DNA of 64,000 nucleotides from Streptomyces brevispora (GCF_007829885.1 NZ_VIWW01000002.1:62001-126000); one strand, 5' to 3'. Positions 26,526 through 35,508 are shown, counted from the first letter of the stretch. Numbers and translations are program-made. The notes: generated by a model from the sequence alone, not told the origin.

Positions 26526-28525
26526 AGCACGGTCCCCCTGGGTGATGCCGCCTGCGGCGGCGTGATCGGTCGGCTGAAGCCCTGAGCTGAGCAGATCTTC
26601 TGAAACAGCAGGTCGGTGGTGAGTGCGGCGCGCGAGGATCCGCCGGGCGCGGTGCGTTCGGCGTCGCGGGCACTCGCGTACAGCGCGGCGAAGGCCGCAC
26701 CGCGCCGGCCCTCGCACCGGTCGGCGGCGCCGACGAGGAGGTCGAGCAGCAAGCCGCCTTTGTCTCCGGCATCAACCGACGCGTGGAGCCAGCGTTCTGT
26801 ATACGGTTGCCATGTCGGCCGAGGCAGCTTGTTGAGTACGGCACGCCAGCAGGTGATCACGGAAGACTGCACGCTCTCCTCCTCCGCCAGCGCACGCCCG
26901 TTGTCATACGGGTCGGTCAGCGCCTCGGCGACGCCGACCCGCAGGAAGATGCCGAGGTCGGCCTGTGAGGGTTCGCAGCGTGCCAGGCGATGGAGCAATC
27001 TACGGCGCAGTCGGTGGCTCGACTGCACCATGTCACTCAGCGCTTGCATGGCGTCGGCGGTGCCGTCGTCGCGGCGCGCCAGGTAGTACAGCCGGAGCAT
27101 GGCTTGGTCAGGGTGGTCGGCTGCGATGACATCGGCACAGACCTGGACCAGGACCCGGGCGAACTCTCCCTTGAGCTGCTTGTTGGCGCACCACTGGTAG
27201 ATCCAGCCGCGGAAGGTCCTTGCGTGTGCGGGATCACCAAGACCGCAGGTGAGCGCCTGGACGGCGGCCTCCAGCCCGGCCCTGCTCGTGGCCGTCGAGC
27301 CCCAGTCTTCGGCCAGCGACGCCAATCCTTCCGCGCGACCGGTCCGCAGATACTCCCCTGCCAGCTTCGCCACGAGGCCGTCACGCAGTTCTTGGGTGAT
27401 GCTCGGGCCGCTCAGGGCCACGATGCGCGCGGTCCACGTGCCGAGATGCTGACGCAGGTCGGGCATGTGGTCCCAGAAGTGGGTTCGGATCGTCGAGTCG
27501 TAGTCCAGGTCCCTGAACCGCACGTGACCGTCCGGTCCGGCACCGGCGGAGATTTCCCCCAGGCGCTCGGCGAGATCTTTGCGCTGGAGCAGCGGGAGAT
27601 CGTCGGGTGGCGAACCGACGGTGCGCAGCAGGAGCTGAGCGGCGCGGTGGACGACGTCGGCGTGAGCGCCGTGGAGCATGGCGACGCTGATCAGCAGTGC
27701 CCGCTGAGAACTGTCACGTAGCGTGGCGACGAGGGTGGCGACCTCTTCCCGCCGGTCGGCCTGCGCCTTTCGGGCAGTTGCGCACCACTGCGTGAACTCC
27801 TCGCCCGACGCGGCAGCCTCGCGTGCCCGCCGTACCAGGTCGGCGAAGTCCGCGATCTCCCGCAGCGGCCGCTGCTCGTACAGGAACTCCGTGACCGTGG
27901 GGTCGGGGCGGAGATACTGCTCGGTCGGCACACCATGCATACGCAGGTGCCGCCGCAGGACCCACGCACGGCACGGCTGCAGGATTTCGACCCTGTATTG
28001 CTGGAGGTCGGATTCAAGGGTTCCGCCATGCGGCATGACGATCACGAGATGTGCGTGCTTCTCGTGTACGGCCTTGCGCAGCGCGGAGAGGTCGGCCCGG
28101 GAGGCGGCCCACCGGACAGTGTCGGCGGCCGACAGGTCCAGCAGCAGCCGGTCGCCCGCTCCGACCAGCTCCGGGTCCGCAAGAGGAAGTTCGCCCTCCT
28201 CGTCCGGCAGGAGTTCCCGGAAGGCGCCCATGTCCTTGTGATGTTCGCGCAGCAGTACCCGGGCCGCGCACGTCCGGCCGCTGCCGGGTACGCCGTCCAG
28301 GATCACGGTGCCGGTGTCAGCCAGTTCGGAGCGAGCCTTTCCCATGCCGGGCGGGGCGACCAGCACGCGCCGCAGCCACGCGAGCTGGTCGTCGGCGAAG
28401 CGTGTGAAGGAGGGTCTGCCCGAGCCCCGCTGGTCGGCGCCGATGGTGACGTACATGTCCCCGATGCCGTTGTGCAGAGGCCCGGTCGTGCCTGTGACCC
28501 ACGTAGTGCCGCTGCGCGTGCTCAC
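26522..28525 (-). CDS. P-loop NTPase/STAND-like sensor with N-terminal signalling motif
   Basis: A 667-aa protein. Residues 12-25 read GTTGPLHNGIGDMY, almost the same as GSTGPVHTGQGDIY in the adjacent TIR protein. A nucleotide-binding domain follows: ILDGVPGSGRTCAARVLL at about 75-92 is Walker A with Arg84 in place of the usual Lys, and RLLLDLSAADT near 124-134 may be Walker B. The C-terminal 400 residues are helical and repeat-like, suited to sensing. GTG at 28525 overlaps the TIR stop by 4 bp. It probably acts as receptor or switch controlling the TIR effector. The degenerate P-loop may mean weak or no hydrolysis. Confidence 0.8.
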   Translation of the reverse strand: MSTRSGTTWVTGTTGPLHNGIGDMYVTIGADQRGSGRPSFTRFADDQLAWLRRVLVAPPGMGKARSELADTGTVILDGVPGSGRTCAARVLLREHHKDMGAFRELLPDEEGELPLADPELVGAGDRLLLDLSAADTVRWAASRADLSALRKAVHEKHAHLVIVMPHGGTLESDLQQYRVEILQPCRAWVLRRHLRMHGVPTEQYLRPDPTVTEFLYEQRPLREIADFADLVRRAREAAASGEEFTQWCATARKAQADRREEVATLVATLRDSSQRALLISVAMLHGAHADVVHRAAQLLLRTVGSPPDDLPLLQRKDLAERLGEISAGAGPDGHVRFRDLDYDSTIRTHFWDHMPDLRQHLGTWTARIVALSGPSITQELRDGLVAKLAGEYLRTGRAEGLASLAEDWGSTATSRAGLEAAVQALTCGLGDPAHARTFRGWIYQWCANKQLKGEFARVLVQVCADVIAADHPDQAMLRLYYLARRDDGTADAMQALSDMVQSSHRLRRRLLHRLARCEPSQADLGIFLRVGVAEALTDPYDNGRALAEEESVQSSVITCWRAVLNKLPRPTWQPYTERWLHASVDAGDKGGLLLDLLVGAADRCEGRRGAAFAALYASARDAERTAPGGSSRAALTTDLLFQKICSAQGFSRPITPPQAASPRGTVL

Positions 28526-29277
28526 CGGCCGTCGTCCTCGCGCCCGTCGGGTTCACCGAACTGGTGCCGGATGTCGCCGTGGTGGTCGCCCTCGAAGTAC
28601 GTCATCCCGCTGCCGGAGAAGTGCCGGCCGCCCGACTCATGGCGGGAGTTCTGGTAGATGTCGCCCTGACCCGTGTGGACGGGCCCGGTGGATCCTTTGA
28701 CGACGGTGCTGCCGACGTCTCCGGTGAAGTCACGGCTCTGAACTGCGGTTCCGCTCACATCGCCGATCGAATTGGTCACGGAGTCCGGTGCGATCGACGA
28801 GGCGGTGTCCCGGTCCAGGTCGCGCAGGCAGGGAACCATGTCAGCCACCACGTCACCGAGACGTTTCAGTCCCGTCTCGGCGTCTTGTGTGCTGAACGGG
28901 ACGGACTGGATCTCTGTGAGCCGGGCCAGTTCGCCAGGCAGGTCGCGCTCGTTCAGCCGGTCGGTCTTTCTGCCGTCCAGCACGGGGACGACGGGAAGCT
29001 CACAGGCGAACGCCTCCATGATCTCCTTGCGAACCCAGTCCTCGGGATCGCGCAGCCGGGACTGGAAGTTCGTCCAGTCCGGGCCGATGACGGCAAGGAG
29101 AACCGCGCTGCGACGCAGACGGCTCAGTAGTTCATCGGGATAGACCTGGCCAGGCGCGATGGACTTCGATGCGCGGAAGATCCGATCGCTGCCGAAGCGA
29201 CGCGAAAGCTCCTGGTCGATCAAGGCGGCGGTCTTCTCGCCGTCCCCTGTGCGGTAGTTGATGAATACGTCGGTCAT
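28522..29277 (-). CDS. TIR-domain protein with two C-terminal signalling motifs
   Basis: A 251-aa protein. The TIR domain (about 1-140) begins DVFINYRTGDG and contains LLAVIGPDW. WVRKEIMEAF puts Glu85 in the position of the catalytic glutamate of TIR NADases. After a linker, two glycine-rich motifs follow: GTAVQSRDFTG (176-186), like the small protein's C terminus, and GSTGPVHTGQGDIY (195-208), like the NTPase N terminus. The tail is Gly/His-rich with further GDxxG spacing. The ATG at 29277 lies 14 bp below the regulator stop. It is the likely effector, depleting NAD or making a nucleotide signal on assembly; this is inferred from family and context. Confidence 0.88.
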   Translation of the reverse strand: MTDVFINYRTGDGEKTAALIDQELSRRFGSDRIFRASKSIAPGQVYPDELLSRLRRSAVLLAVIGPDWTNFQSRLRDPEDWVRKEIMEAFACELPVVPVLDGRKTDRLNERDLPGELARLTEIQSVPFSTQDAETGLKRLGDVVADMVPCLRDLDRDTASSIAPDSVTNSIGDVSGTAVQSRDFTGDVGSTVVKGSTGPVHTGQGDIYQNSRHESGGRHFSGSGMTYFEGDHHGDIRHQFGEPDGREDDGR

Positions 29278-29291
29278 GTCGAAGCCTCTCT

Positions 29292-30581
29292 TCAGGAAGT
29301 GGGAGGGCGCGTCAAGGTGCCGAGCCGTGGAGCAAGCCGGCGTACGGCAGAGTGATTCGGATGCCGGGCCAGGAAGCGGGCGAGGCGCCGGAGGTCGATC
29401 GTGACGGTCGCGGACCGGACCGCGGCCACCCCGTCGAGGAGCGGCGCCGTCACCTCGCAGGCGTGGTCGATCTCGCCGTCCGATGCATAGGCCAACGCCC
29501 TGCGTACGCCGTAGCGCACCTGGGTGCGGACTGCGTCCCTGGAGACTAGGGCGAGCTGTCGGTCCAGCTCCTCGGCGGCCTCCCGCGGGCGGCCGAGGTC
29601 GACCAGGCACCAGCCGGTCACCATGCCGACCGAGTCGGGCAGATGCATGCTGCCGATCACCGGCGTGTCAGCGCCGTCCTGGCGGGCAAGGAACGTCCGG
29701 GCGCGGTCCAGAGCACGCCGGCAGGCATCACTGTCGCCTGCCAGCGCGTGCCCTTGAGCCTCACGTTGTGCCGCCAGTCCGCGGATCCGTGGTGGCAGCG
29801 TGCCGCTCTGGGCCCGCTGCGCCAGGGCGACCGTCTGCGCCGCGTCGTCCTGATACAGCGTGATCAGGGCCCTGCGGACCAGCGCGTAGCCGCCCAGTGT
29901 GCGGTCGCCGCCGGCCGCTGCCAGATCCACCGCGCGCTGCGTCCACCACAGAGCCGCACGCTCGTCCCCTGTCTCCTGCATCAGCCAGCCCACGTATTCG
30001 GCATACCGGGAGCCGAGCGCCATCAGATCCCTGCGGGTGCCGTCGTCGGCGTGCGCGGACAGTTCCCGCAGCGTGTGGGTCTGGGCGATCAGACCGGGAA
30101 GCAGGAACCCGGGCTCGACGCTCTGCCCCAGACGCCGGTAATGCGTGAACAGGGAACGGGATGCCTCCAGCATGCCTTCCCCCGCGGACGGGGCGAGCGG
30201 GCCGGGGCCGCCCATGGGTAATCTCATCAACGAGGCGGCACCGGCCCCCACGGCCTGTCGCCGTCCCACGGGCTGGAACCAGCTCGGGCCGTCCGGTGAC
30301 AACTGCATGGTCCATTCCTCCTCATTGATTCCGTCGGCCGTCTGTACAGGCGGCGTTTCGGTAGCGGGTCCGGTGGCCAGGGCGACAAGTGCTCCGTCGG
30401 CCCGGAGGACGGCGTCGCACAGTCGGACGAGATCGCGGCTGGGTGCCTTGATGCCTCGTTCGACCTTGCTCAGCTGCGCCTTGCTGTAGTGCACGGCGGC
30501 AGACAGTGCGGTGAGGCTGAGTCCGTTGTCCAGACGACGCTTCCTCAGCTCCTCGCCGAATCCGGTGGACGGCTGTGGCAC
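29292..30581 (-). CDS. XRE-family regulator with TPR-like C-terminal region
   Basis: A 429-aa transcriptional regulator. The helix-turn-helix is at about 10-65 (LRKRRLDNGLSLTALSAAVH, then SKAQLSKVERGIKAPSRDL). A long helical repeat region follows, with DERAALWWTQRAVDLAAAGG, ALVRRALITLYQDDAAQTV and AQREAQGHALAGDSDACRRA, like TPR-bearing XRE proteins of Streptomyces. The GTG at 30579-30581 has GGAGG 5 bases upstream. It is the first gene of the TIR operon and probably autoregulates it. The promoter must lie in 30582-30800, but no operator was recognised. Confidence 0.88.
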   Translation of the reverse strand: MPQPSTGFGEELRKRRLDNGLSLTALSAAVHYSKAQLSKVERGIKAPSRDLVRLCDAVLRADGALVALATGPATETPPVQTADGINEEEWTMQLSPDGPSWFQPVGRRQAVGAGAASLMRLPMGGPGPLAPSAGEGMLEASRSLFTHYRRLGQSVEPGFLLPGLIAQTHTLRELSAHADDGTRRDLMALGSRYAEYVGWLMQETGDERAALWWTQRAVDLAAAGGDRTLGGYALVRRALITLYQDDAAQTVALAQRAQSGTLPPRIRGLAAQREAQGHALAGDSDACRRALDRARTFLARQDGADTPVIGSMHLPDSVGMVTGWCLVDLGRPREAAEELDRQLALVSRDAVRTQVRYGVRRALAYASDGEIDHACEVTAPLLDGVAAVRSATVTIDLRRLARFLARHPNHSAVRRLAPRLGTLTRPPTS

Positions 30582-31329
30582 GGGAACCTCCAGAACCGTC
30601 CGTCCGGGCAAAGACGGCCGCAGGCAAAGCGTGCGGCAGTCCCGGCCGGACGGACAAGGTGATCGGTGCTGTTTCCCGTTTCCTTCTCCGCAGGTGAGGG
30701 GCGTTACTCCCGTGAATTGGGGACCGTTCTCTTTTTTGGGGGGCGCGTCATGTGCCGCTCGTGCGCCCCTTCGTCGGGCGGTCGGACAGCCGCCTCCAAG
30801 CGGGGCCGACGTCACCAGCGGGCTATTGGCCGATCTGGTGTGCACCGGATCTCAAATGGGCCGTAGACGTAACGTGTTGTACGCACGCCGCGATCACGCG
30901 GCCCTCGATGCCACCCGCACCGACATCGGCCGACGCCCGCTTGCGCGAGGTGCCACTGCGTGAGTTCCAGGACCCCGCCCAGGCCTTGGCGTCTCTCGCC
31001 CGTAACCGAGATGCTCCGCCGTCGCGGCCTCCAACGTGCCCTCCAGAGGTACCCCTTGAGCAGGACCTTCCCAGATTCAGGCCATCAGACCGGGCCCGGC
31101 TGGCCAGCTGGCGGGCTGAGCTCCATTTCGTGGCTCATCCAGGGGCCGCCTCGGCCTCGACAGCGGGTCGCCCGAGAGGGTTGTTCTTTCAGCCGCATGA
31201 GCTGATGAGACGTCAAATAGGTCGCGCGACCCGGACTCTTGACTCGTTGTCAGGTTCGCGCCATCCTCGATGAGACCTACGCGCGAGTAAGTTAGCGCGC
31301 GCCCATCCCGGACAGCGAAGGTAGCCCGG
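30582..31329. other. non-coding interval between TIR operon and secreted hydrolase
   Basis: About 750 bp holding the divergent promoters of the TIR operon (minus strand) and the secreted hydrolase (plus strand). Frames here lack recognised domains. A lower-GC stretch at about 30700-30750 is the likeliest regulatory zone for the operon; no specific box was identified. Confidence 0.5.
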
Positions 31330-33375
31330 ATGACCCTCTTCCGTAGACGCGGACTATTTGCCGTAGTCGTCACCCTCCTGCTGGCTCTCGGCGTGGGCTC
31401 CCCGTCGGCCGTCGGCGCCGACGCCCCCTGGTGGGAGCCCACCGCGCGGCCCGCCGCCGATTCACAGATCAACGTCACCGGCGAACCCTTCCATGGCACG
31501 GACAGCCAGGGCCGGGTCCGTGGCTTCGTCGACGCGCACAATCACGTGATGTCCAACGAGGGCTTCGGCGGCCGCATCATCTGCGGCAAACCGTTCGCCG
31601 AAACGGGCATCGCCGACGCGCTCAAGGACTGCCCCGAGCACTATCCCGACGGCTCGCTCGCTCTCTTCGAGAACGTCACCGGCGGTTCGAACGGCCACCA
31701 CGACCCGGTGGGCTGGCCGACGTTCAAGTCCTGGCCCGCTCACAACTCCCTGAGCCACCAGCAGAACTACTACGCGTGGCTGGAGCGTGCCTGGCGCGGC
31801 GGCCAGCGGATCCTGGTCAACGACCTGGTCACCAATGGGCTGTTGTGCTCGATCTACGTCAAGGACCGCGGCTGCAACGAGATGGATGCCATCCGTCTCG
31901 AAGCCCGTAAGACCTACGAGATGCAGGACTACGTCGACAAGATCTACGGCGGAGCGGGTAAGGGCTTCTTCCGTATCGTCACCGACTCCACCCAGGCCCG
32001 CCAGGTCGTCGCGGAGGGCAAGCTCGCCGTGGTGCTCGGCGTCGAGACCTCGGAGCCCTTCGGCTGCAAGCAGATCCTCGACGTCTCCCAGTGCAGCCGG
32101 GCCGACATCGACAGCGGTCTGGACGAGCTGTACAAGCTGGGTGTGCGCAGCATGTTCCTGTGCCACAAGTTCGACAATGCCCTGTGCGGGGTGCGGATGG
32201 ACTCCGGCACCATCGGAACGGCCGTGAACATCGGCCAGTTCCTCTCCACCGGCACCTTCTGGAAGACGGAGAAGTGCAGCGGTCCGCAGCACGACAACCC
32301 CGCCGGTAACGTGGCCGCCCCGGCCGAGGTGACCAAACTGCTCCCCGCCGGCACCAAGGTGCCCACGTACGACAGCGGGGCGCAGTGCAACACCCGGGGG
32401 CTGACCCGCCTCGGCGAGTACGCGGTCAGGGGGCTGATGAAGCGCAACATGATGTTCGAGGCCGACCACATGAGCGTCAAGGCGGCCGGCCGCGCCCTGG
32501 ATATGCTGGAGTCGGCGAACTACCCCGGCGTGCTCTCCAGCCACAGCTGGATGGACGACGGCTGGCTGGACCGCCTCTACCGCCTCGGCGGCTTCAAGGC
32601 CTCGTACATGTCCAGCGCCGACAGCTTTGCCAAGGAGTCCGCCGGGACCAAGGCGCTGCGCCAGAAGTATGGTGTCGGGCTCGGATACGGCACGGACATG
32701 AACGGTGTCGGCGGCTGGCCGGGACCGGTCGGACCCGACGCACCCAACGCGGTCAAGTACCCCTTCCGCAGCGCCGACGGCGGCTCGGTCATCGACCGTC
32801 AGCAAACCGGTGAACGCACCTGGGACTTCAACACCGACGGTGCGGCCCAGGTCGGCATGGTGCCCGACTGGATCGAGCAGATCCGGCTCAGCGGCGGCCA
32901 GGACACCGTGCAGGACCTGCTCGGTGGCGCGGAGTCCTACCTCCGCACCTGGAAGGCGACCGAACTCCACAAGCCCGCACCCAACCTCGCCGCCGGTGCC
33001 GCGGCGAGCGCCGGCGAGACTGAGTGGAACCCGTTCACCAGCTACGCCGCCGGGAAGGCCGTGGACGGCGACACCGACACGCGATGGGCGAGCGGCTGGT
33101 CGGACGACCAGTGGCTAAAGCTCGATCTGGGCAGCTCCCGTACGGTCGGCAAGGTCTTCCTGGACTGGGAACAGGCCTATGCACGCGCCTACCGGATCGA
33201 GGTCTCGGACGACGGGACCACGTGGCGGACGGTGTGGTCCACGGCCGACGGGGACGGAGGCCTGGACAACGCGGTGTTCAGCCCGGTGCAGGCGCGGTAC
33301 GTCCGTATCCACGGCGTGACGCGGGCCACCAAGTACGGCTACTCGATCAACGAGGCAGCGGTGTACAGCCGCTGA
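31330..33375 (+). CDS. secreted metal-dependent hydrolase-like protein with discoidin domain
   Basis: A 681-aa secreted protein. The signal peptide (about 1-30) ends near SAVGADAP. The central domain has a metallohydrolase-type FVDAHNHVM motif (HxH) near residues 66-74, more His/Asp in FEADHMS and LSSHSWMDD, and GYGTDMNG, which recalls the amidohydrolase/membrane-dipeptidase barrel. The C-terminal 140 residues are an F5/8 type C (discoidin) sugar-binding domain (AVDGDTDTRWASGW, then WLKLDLGSSRTV and RYVRIHG). It probably acts on an extracellular glycan or peptide; the substrate is unknown. The 3' end overlaps the convergent TetR gene by 29 bp. Confidence 0.8.
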   Translation: MTLFRRRGLFAVVVTLLLALGVGSPSAVGADAPWWEPTARPAADSQINVTGEPFHGTDSQGRVRGFVDAHNHVMSNEGFGGRIICGKPFAETGIADALKDCPEHYPDGSLALFENVTGGSNGHHDPVGWPTFKSWPAHNSLSHQQNYYAWLERAWRGGQRILVNDLVTNGLLCSIYVKDRGCNEMDAIRLEARKTYEMQDYVDKIYGGAGKGFFRIVTDSTQARQVVAEGKLAVVLGVETSEPFGCKQILDVSQCSRADIDSGLDELYKLGVRSMFLCHKFDNALCGVRMDSGTIGTAVNIGQFLSTGTFWKTEKCSGPQHDNPAGNVAAPAEVTKLLPAGTKVPTYDSGAQCNTRGLTRLGEYAVRGLMKRNMMFEADHMSVKAAGRALDMLESANYPGVLSSHSWMDDGWLDRLYRLGGFKASYMSSADSFAKESAGTKALRQKYGVGLGYGTDMNGVGGWPGPVGPDAPNAVKYPFRSADGGSVIDRQQTGERTWDFNTDGAAQVGMVPDWIEQIRLSGGQDTVQDLLGGAESYLRTWKATELHKPAPNLAAGAAASAGETEWNPFTSYAAGKAVDGDTDTRWASGWSDDQWLKLDLGSSRTVGKVFLDWEQAYARAYRIEVSDDGTTWRTVWSTADGDGGLDNAVFSPVQARYVRIHGVTRATKYGYSINEAAVYSR

Positions 33376-33970
33376 GCCGGTCCCGCACCAACGTCAGGAT
33401 CTGGTCCGCGACGATGTCCAGCACGTCGCCCGCCTTCTCCTCGTCGCCCAGCACGAGGAAGTTGAGGGTGAGCCCGTCGGTCAGCGCGGCCAGATACCTG
33501 GCGGCCGCGGGCTCGGGCACCGTCAGCTCCACGCCGAGGACGGCGGGGAGCTGACGGATCACCTTGGTGTGTGCCGCGAGATAGCGCTCGTACTGCCGCC
33601 GGGCGAGATGCTCGTAGCCGGGCTCCCGCAGGGCGTACTGGGTGAGTTCGTACGTCAGCATGTGCTCGCCGGGATTGGCCAGCACATGGTCCCAGTACGC
33701 CTGGAGTCCGGCGCGGACCGTCTCGCGCAGGCTGGGCCTGCGGATGAGCGTGGTGAGCACATCCGACTCGGAGTGCTCGGAGATGGTGTCCATCACCGCT
33801 TCGAGCAGCTCCTGCTTGGAGTCGAAGCAGTAGTGGAAAACGCTCAGTGAGACACCCGCCTCCGCCACGACGGACCGCGTCGTGGTCTTCGCGACGCCGT
33901 CGCGGGCCATCACCCGGATCGCAGCCTCGACCAGTTGCCTGCGCCGCTGCGCCGACGGCATCCGCCCCAT
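33347..33970 (-). CDS. TetR-family transcriptional regulator
   Basis: A 207-aa repressor. The helix-turn-helix at about 12-55 reads RRQLVEAAIRVMARDGVAKT, then VVAEAGVSLSVFHYCFDSKQ. The C-terminal ligand-binding region is helical. The ATG at 33968-33970 is preceded by GGAGGAG. Its target and ligand are unknown; the nearest divergent gene is the dienelactone hydrolase-type gene 430 bp away. Confidence 0.92.
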   Translation of the reverse strand: MGRMPSAQRRRQLVEAAIRVMARDGVAKTTTRSVVAEAGVSLSVFHYCFDSKQELLEAVMDTISEHSESDVLTTLIRRPSLRETVRAGLQAYWDHVLANPGEHMLTYELTQYALREPGYEHLARRQYERYLAAHTKVIRQLPAVLGVELTVPEPAAARYLAALTDGLTLNFLVLGDEEKAGDVLDIVADQILTLVRDRLSGCTPLPR

Positions 33971-34397
33971 GGCTCCTCCTCTGACCGGCGCAAGCATACG
34001 CTGCGGGGGGTGCGGGGCAGCGGGCTGCTGTGACGGCCGCCCGTGACGTCGCCGCCGCGTCATCACGGAAGCCCTGTCCAGCGCGAACCGGGACTGACGT
34101 GGCGGGGTTCGCCCGAGGAGCCGATGCCGAGGAGAGCGGTGAGGGAGGCGGCGTTGTCGCAGGCGGCGGCGCCGGTGGTGGTGGGGGAGGGGACCAGGTG
34201 GCGCCCGCTTCGAGCGGCGCGTGCACAGTGCTGTCGGGGCAGGTCGCGGTCGGCCGTTTGGCGGTGGGCGGGTTGACCATGACTGCTACGGTTTGTACCT
34301 TTGCCCGGTGATCTCAGGCCATCGCCGGGTCGATCTCGGGCTGACCTCAACTCCGCACACCGACCACGCACTTGCAGCAGCCCGAGGAAGGAAGAAC
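33971..34397. other. intergenic region without recognised gene
   Basis: Separates the TetR gene from the divergent hydrolase gene. It is Gly/Val-codon rich in one frame (GGxGG runs near 34150-34200), but this looks like base composition rather than a gene. Both promoters lie here; no operator was identified. Confidence 0.45.
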
Positions 34398-35147
34398 TTG
34401 CCCGTCAAGACACTGCAGATTCCCACCGCGGACGGCCGGGCCGACGCTTTCGCCGCCTTCCCCGACAGCGGCGAGCGGCACCCGGGAGTGCTGCTGTACA
34501 TGGACGCCTTCGGCGTGCGCCCCGTGCTGAGGGAGATGGCCGGCGAACTGGCCGCGCACGGGTACTACGTGCTCGTCCCCAACCTCTTCTACCGGCACGG
34601 CCCGGCGCCGGTGATCGAACTTCCCGAGCACATCGGAGAGGAGACCCGGCCCGCGCTCTTCGCCCAGTTGATGCCCCTGATCCAGGCACACACCACCGAA
34701 CGCGCCCTGCGTGACGCCGACGCCTACCTCAGGTTCCTCACCGCCCAGCCCGAGGTCAGCGCCGGACCGGTCGCCGCGATCGGCTACTGCATGGGCGGCG
34801 TCCTGGCGATGCGCACCGCCGCGGCCCACCCCGACCAGGTGGCCGCCGTCGCCGGATTCCACCCGGGCCCCCTGGTCACCGACGCGGCCGACAGCCCGCA
34901 CCGCCTCTTCCCCGATGTCACCGCCCAGGTCCACCTCGGGCTCGCCGAAGGCGACATGTCGTCCGAGACCATGAGCCGGCTCGACCAGGCCCTGGATGCC
35001 GCAGGGGTCAGTCACACCTCCGAGATCTACCCCGGCACCTTCCACGGCTTCACGATGTCCGACACCGCCGCCTTCGCCCCAGCCGCACTGCAGCGCCACT
35101 GGGACCGTCTGCTCCCGCTCCTCGCCCACACCCTGACCAACAGTTGA
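34398..35147 (+). CDS. dienelactone hydrolase family protein
   Basis: A 249-aa alpha/beta hydrolase. The nucleophile elbow is GYCMGG (Cys nucleophile, as in dienelactone hydrolases), with the acid in GLAEGDMSSETM and the His in YPGTFHGFTM. The family hydrolyses cyclic esters and lactones, though many actinobacterial members are uncharacterised. The TTG at 34398 has a purine-rich GAGGAAGGAAG site upstream, and family similarity starts there. Divergent from a TetR gene that may control it. Confidence 0.88.
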   Translation: MPVKTLQIPTADGRADAFAAFPDSGERHPGVLLYMDAFGVRPVLREMAGELAAHGYYVLVPNLFYRHGPAPVIELPEHIGEETRPALFAQLMPLIQAHTTERALRDADAYLRFLTAQPEVSAGPVAAIGYCMGGVLAMRTAAAHPDQVAAVAGFHPGPLVTDAADSPHRLFPDVTAQVHLGLAEGDMSSETMSRLDQALDAAGVSHTSEIYPGTFHGFTMSDTAAFAPAALQRHWDRLLPLLAHTLTNS

Positions 35148-35508
35148 GGGTCCGGCTCGGAGACCTGGAAGGAGCGCCCCGTGAGGCGGCGGAGCGGTTC
35201 GCGACATTGAGTAAGTCTTTGCCCATGGCCGGAACATGCCGATCCGTCTTGGTCCCGGTCCGTGGCCGGGCGGTCGGGGTGCGGCGCGCCCCGTGACGTC
35301 GCGGTCCCGCCGGACCCGGCGGGAGGCCGAAAGTGTGTGAGTGGCGGGCCCTGCGGTGTTACGGCCACGTTGACCGTATGCAAGGGCAGGACTCACCCTC
35401 GATACGTAACTGCTGAGTACACCTAGTTTGGCCGGCTGCGCAGCCCGCGAATCCGCTTTGAGGTGTGGTTCCGGTCCCCGGTCGACGACAGCACGCAGGA
35501 GGTAGCGC
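35148..35508. other. intergenic region upstream of asparagine synthetase
   Basis: About 360 bp with no gene recognised. It should carry the promoter of the asparagine synthetase. AGGAGG at about 35495-35500 is that gene's ribosome site. Confidence 0.5.

Noticed and set aside
30752..31273. 173-aa plus-strand frame before the secreted hydrolase
   Set aside because: No domain, low-complexity Arg/Pro content and no supporting ribosome site; treated as intergenic.
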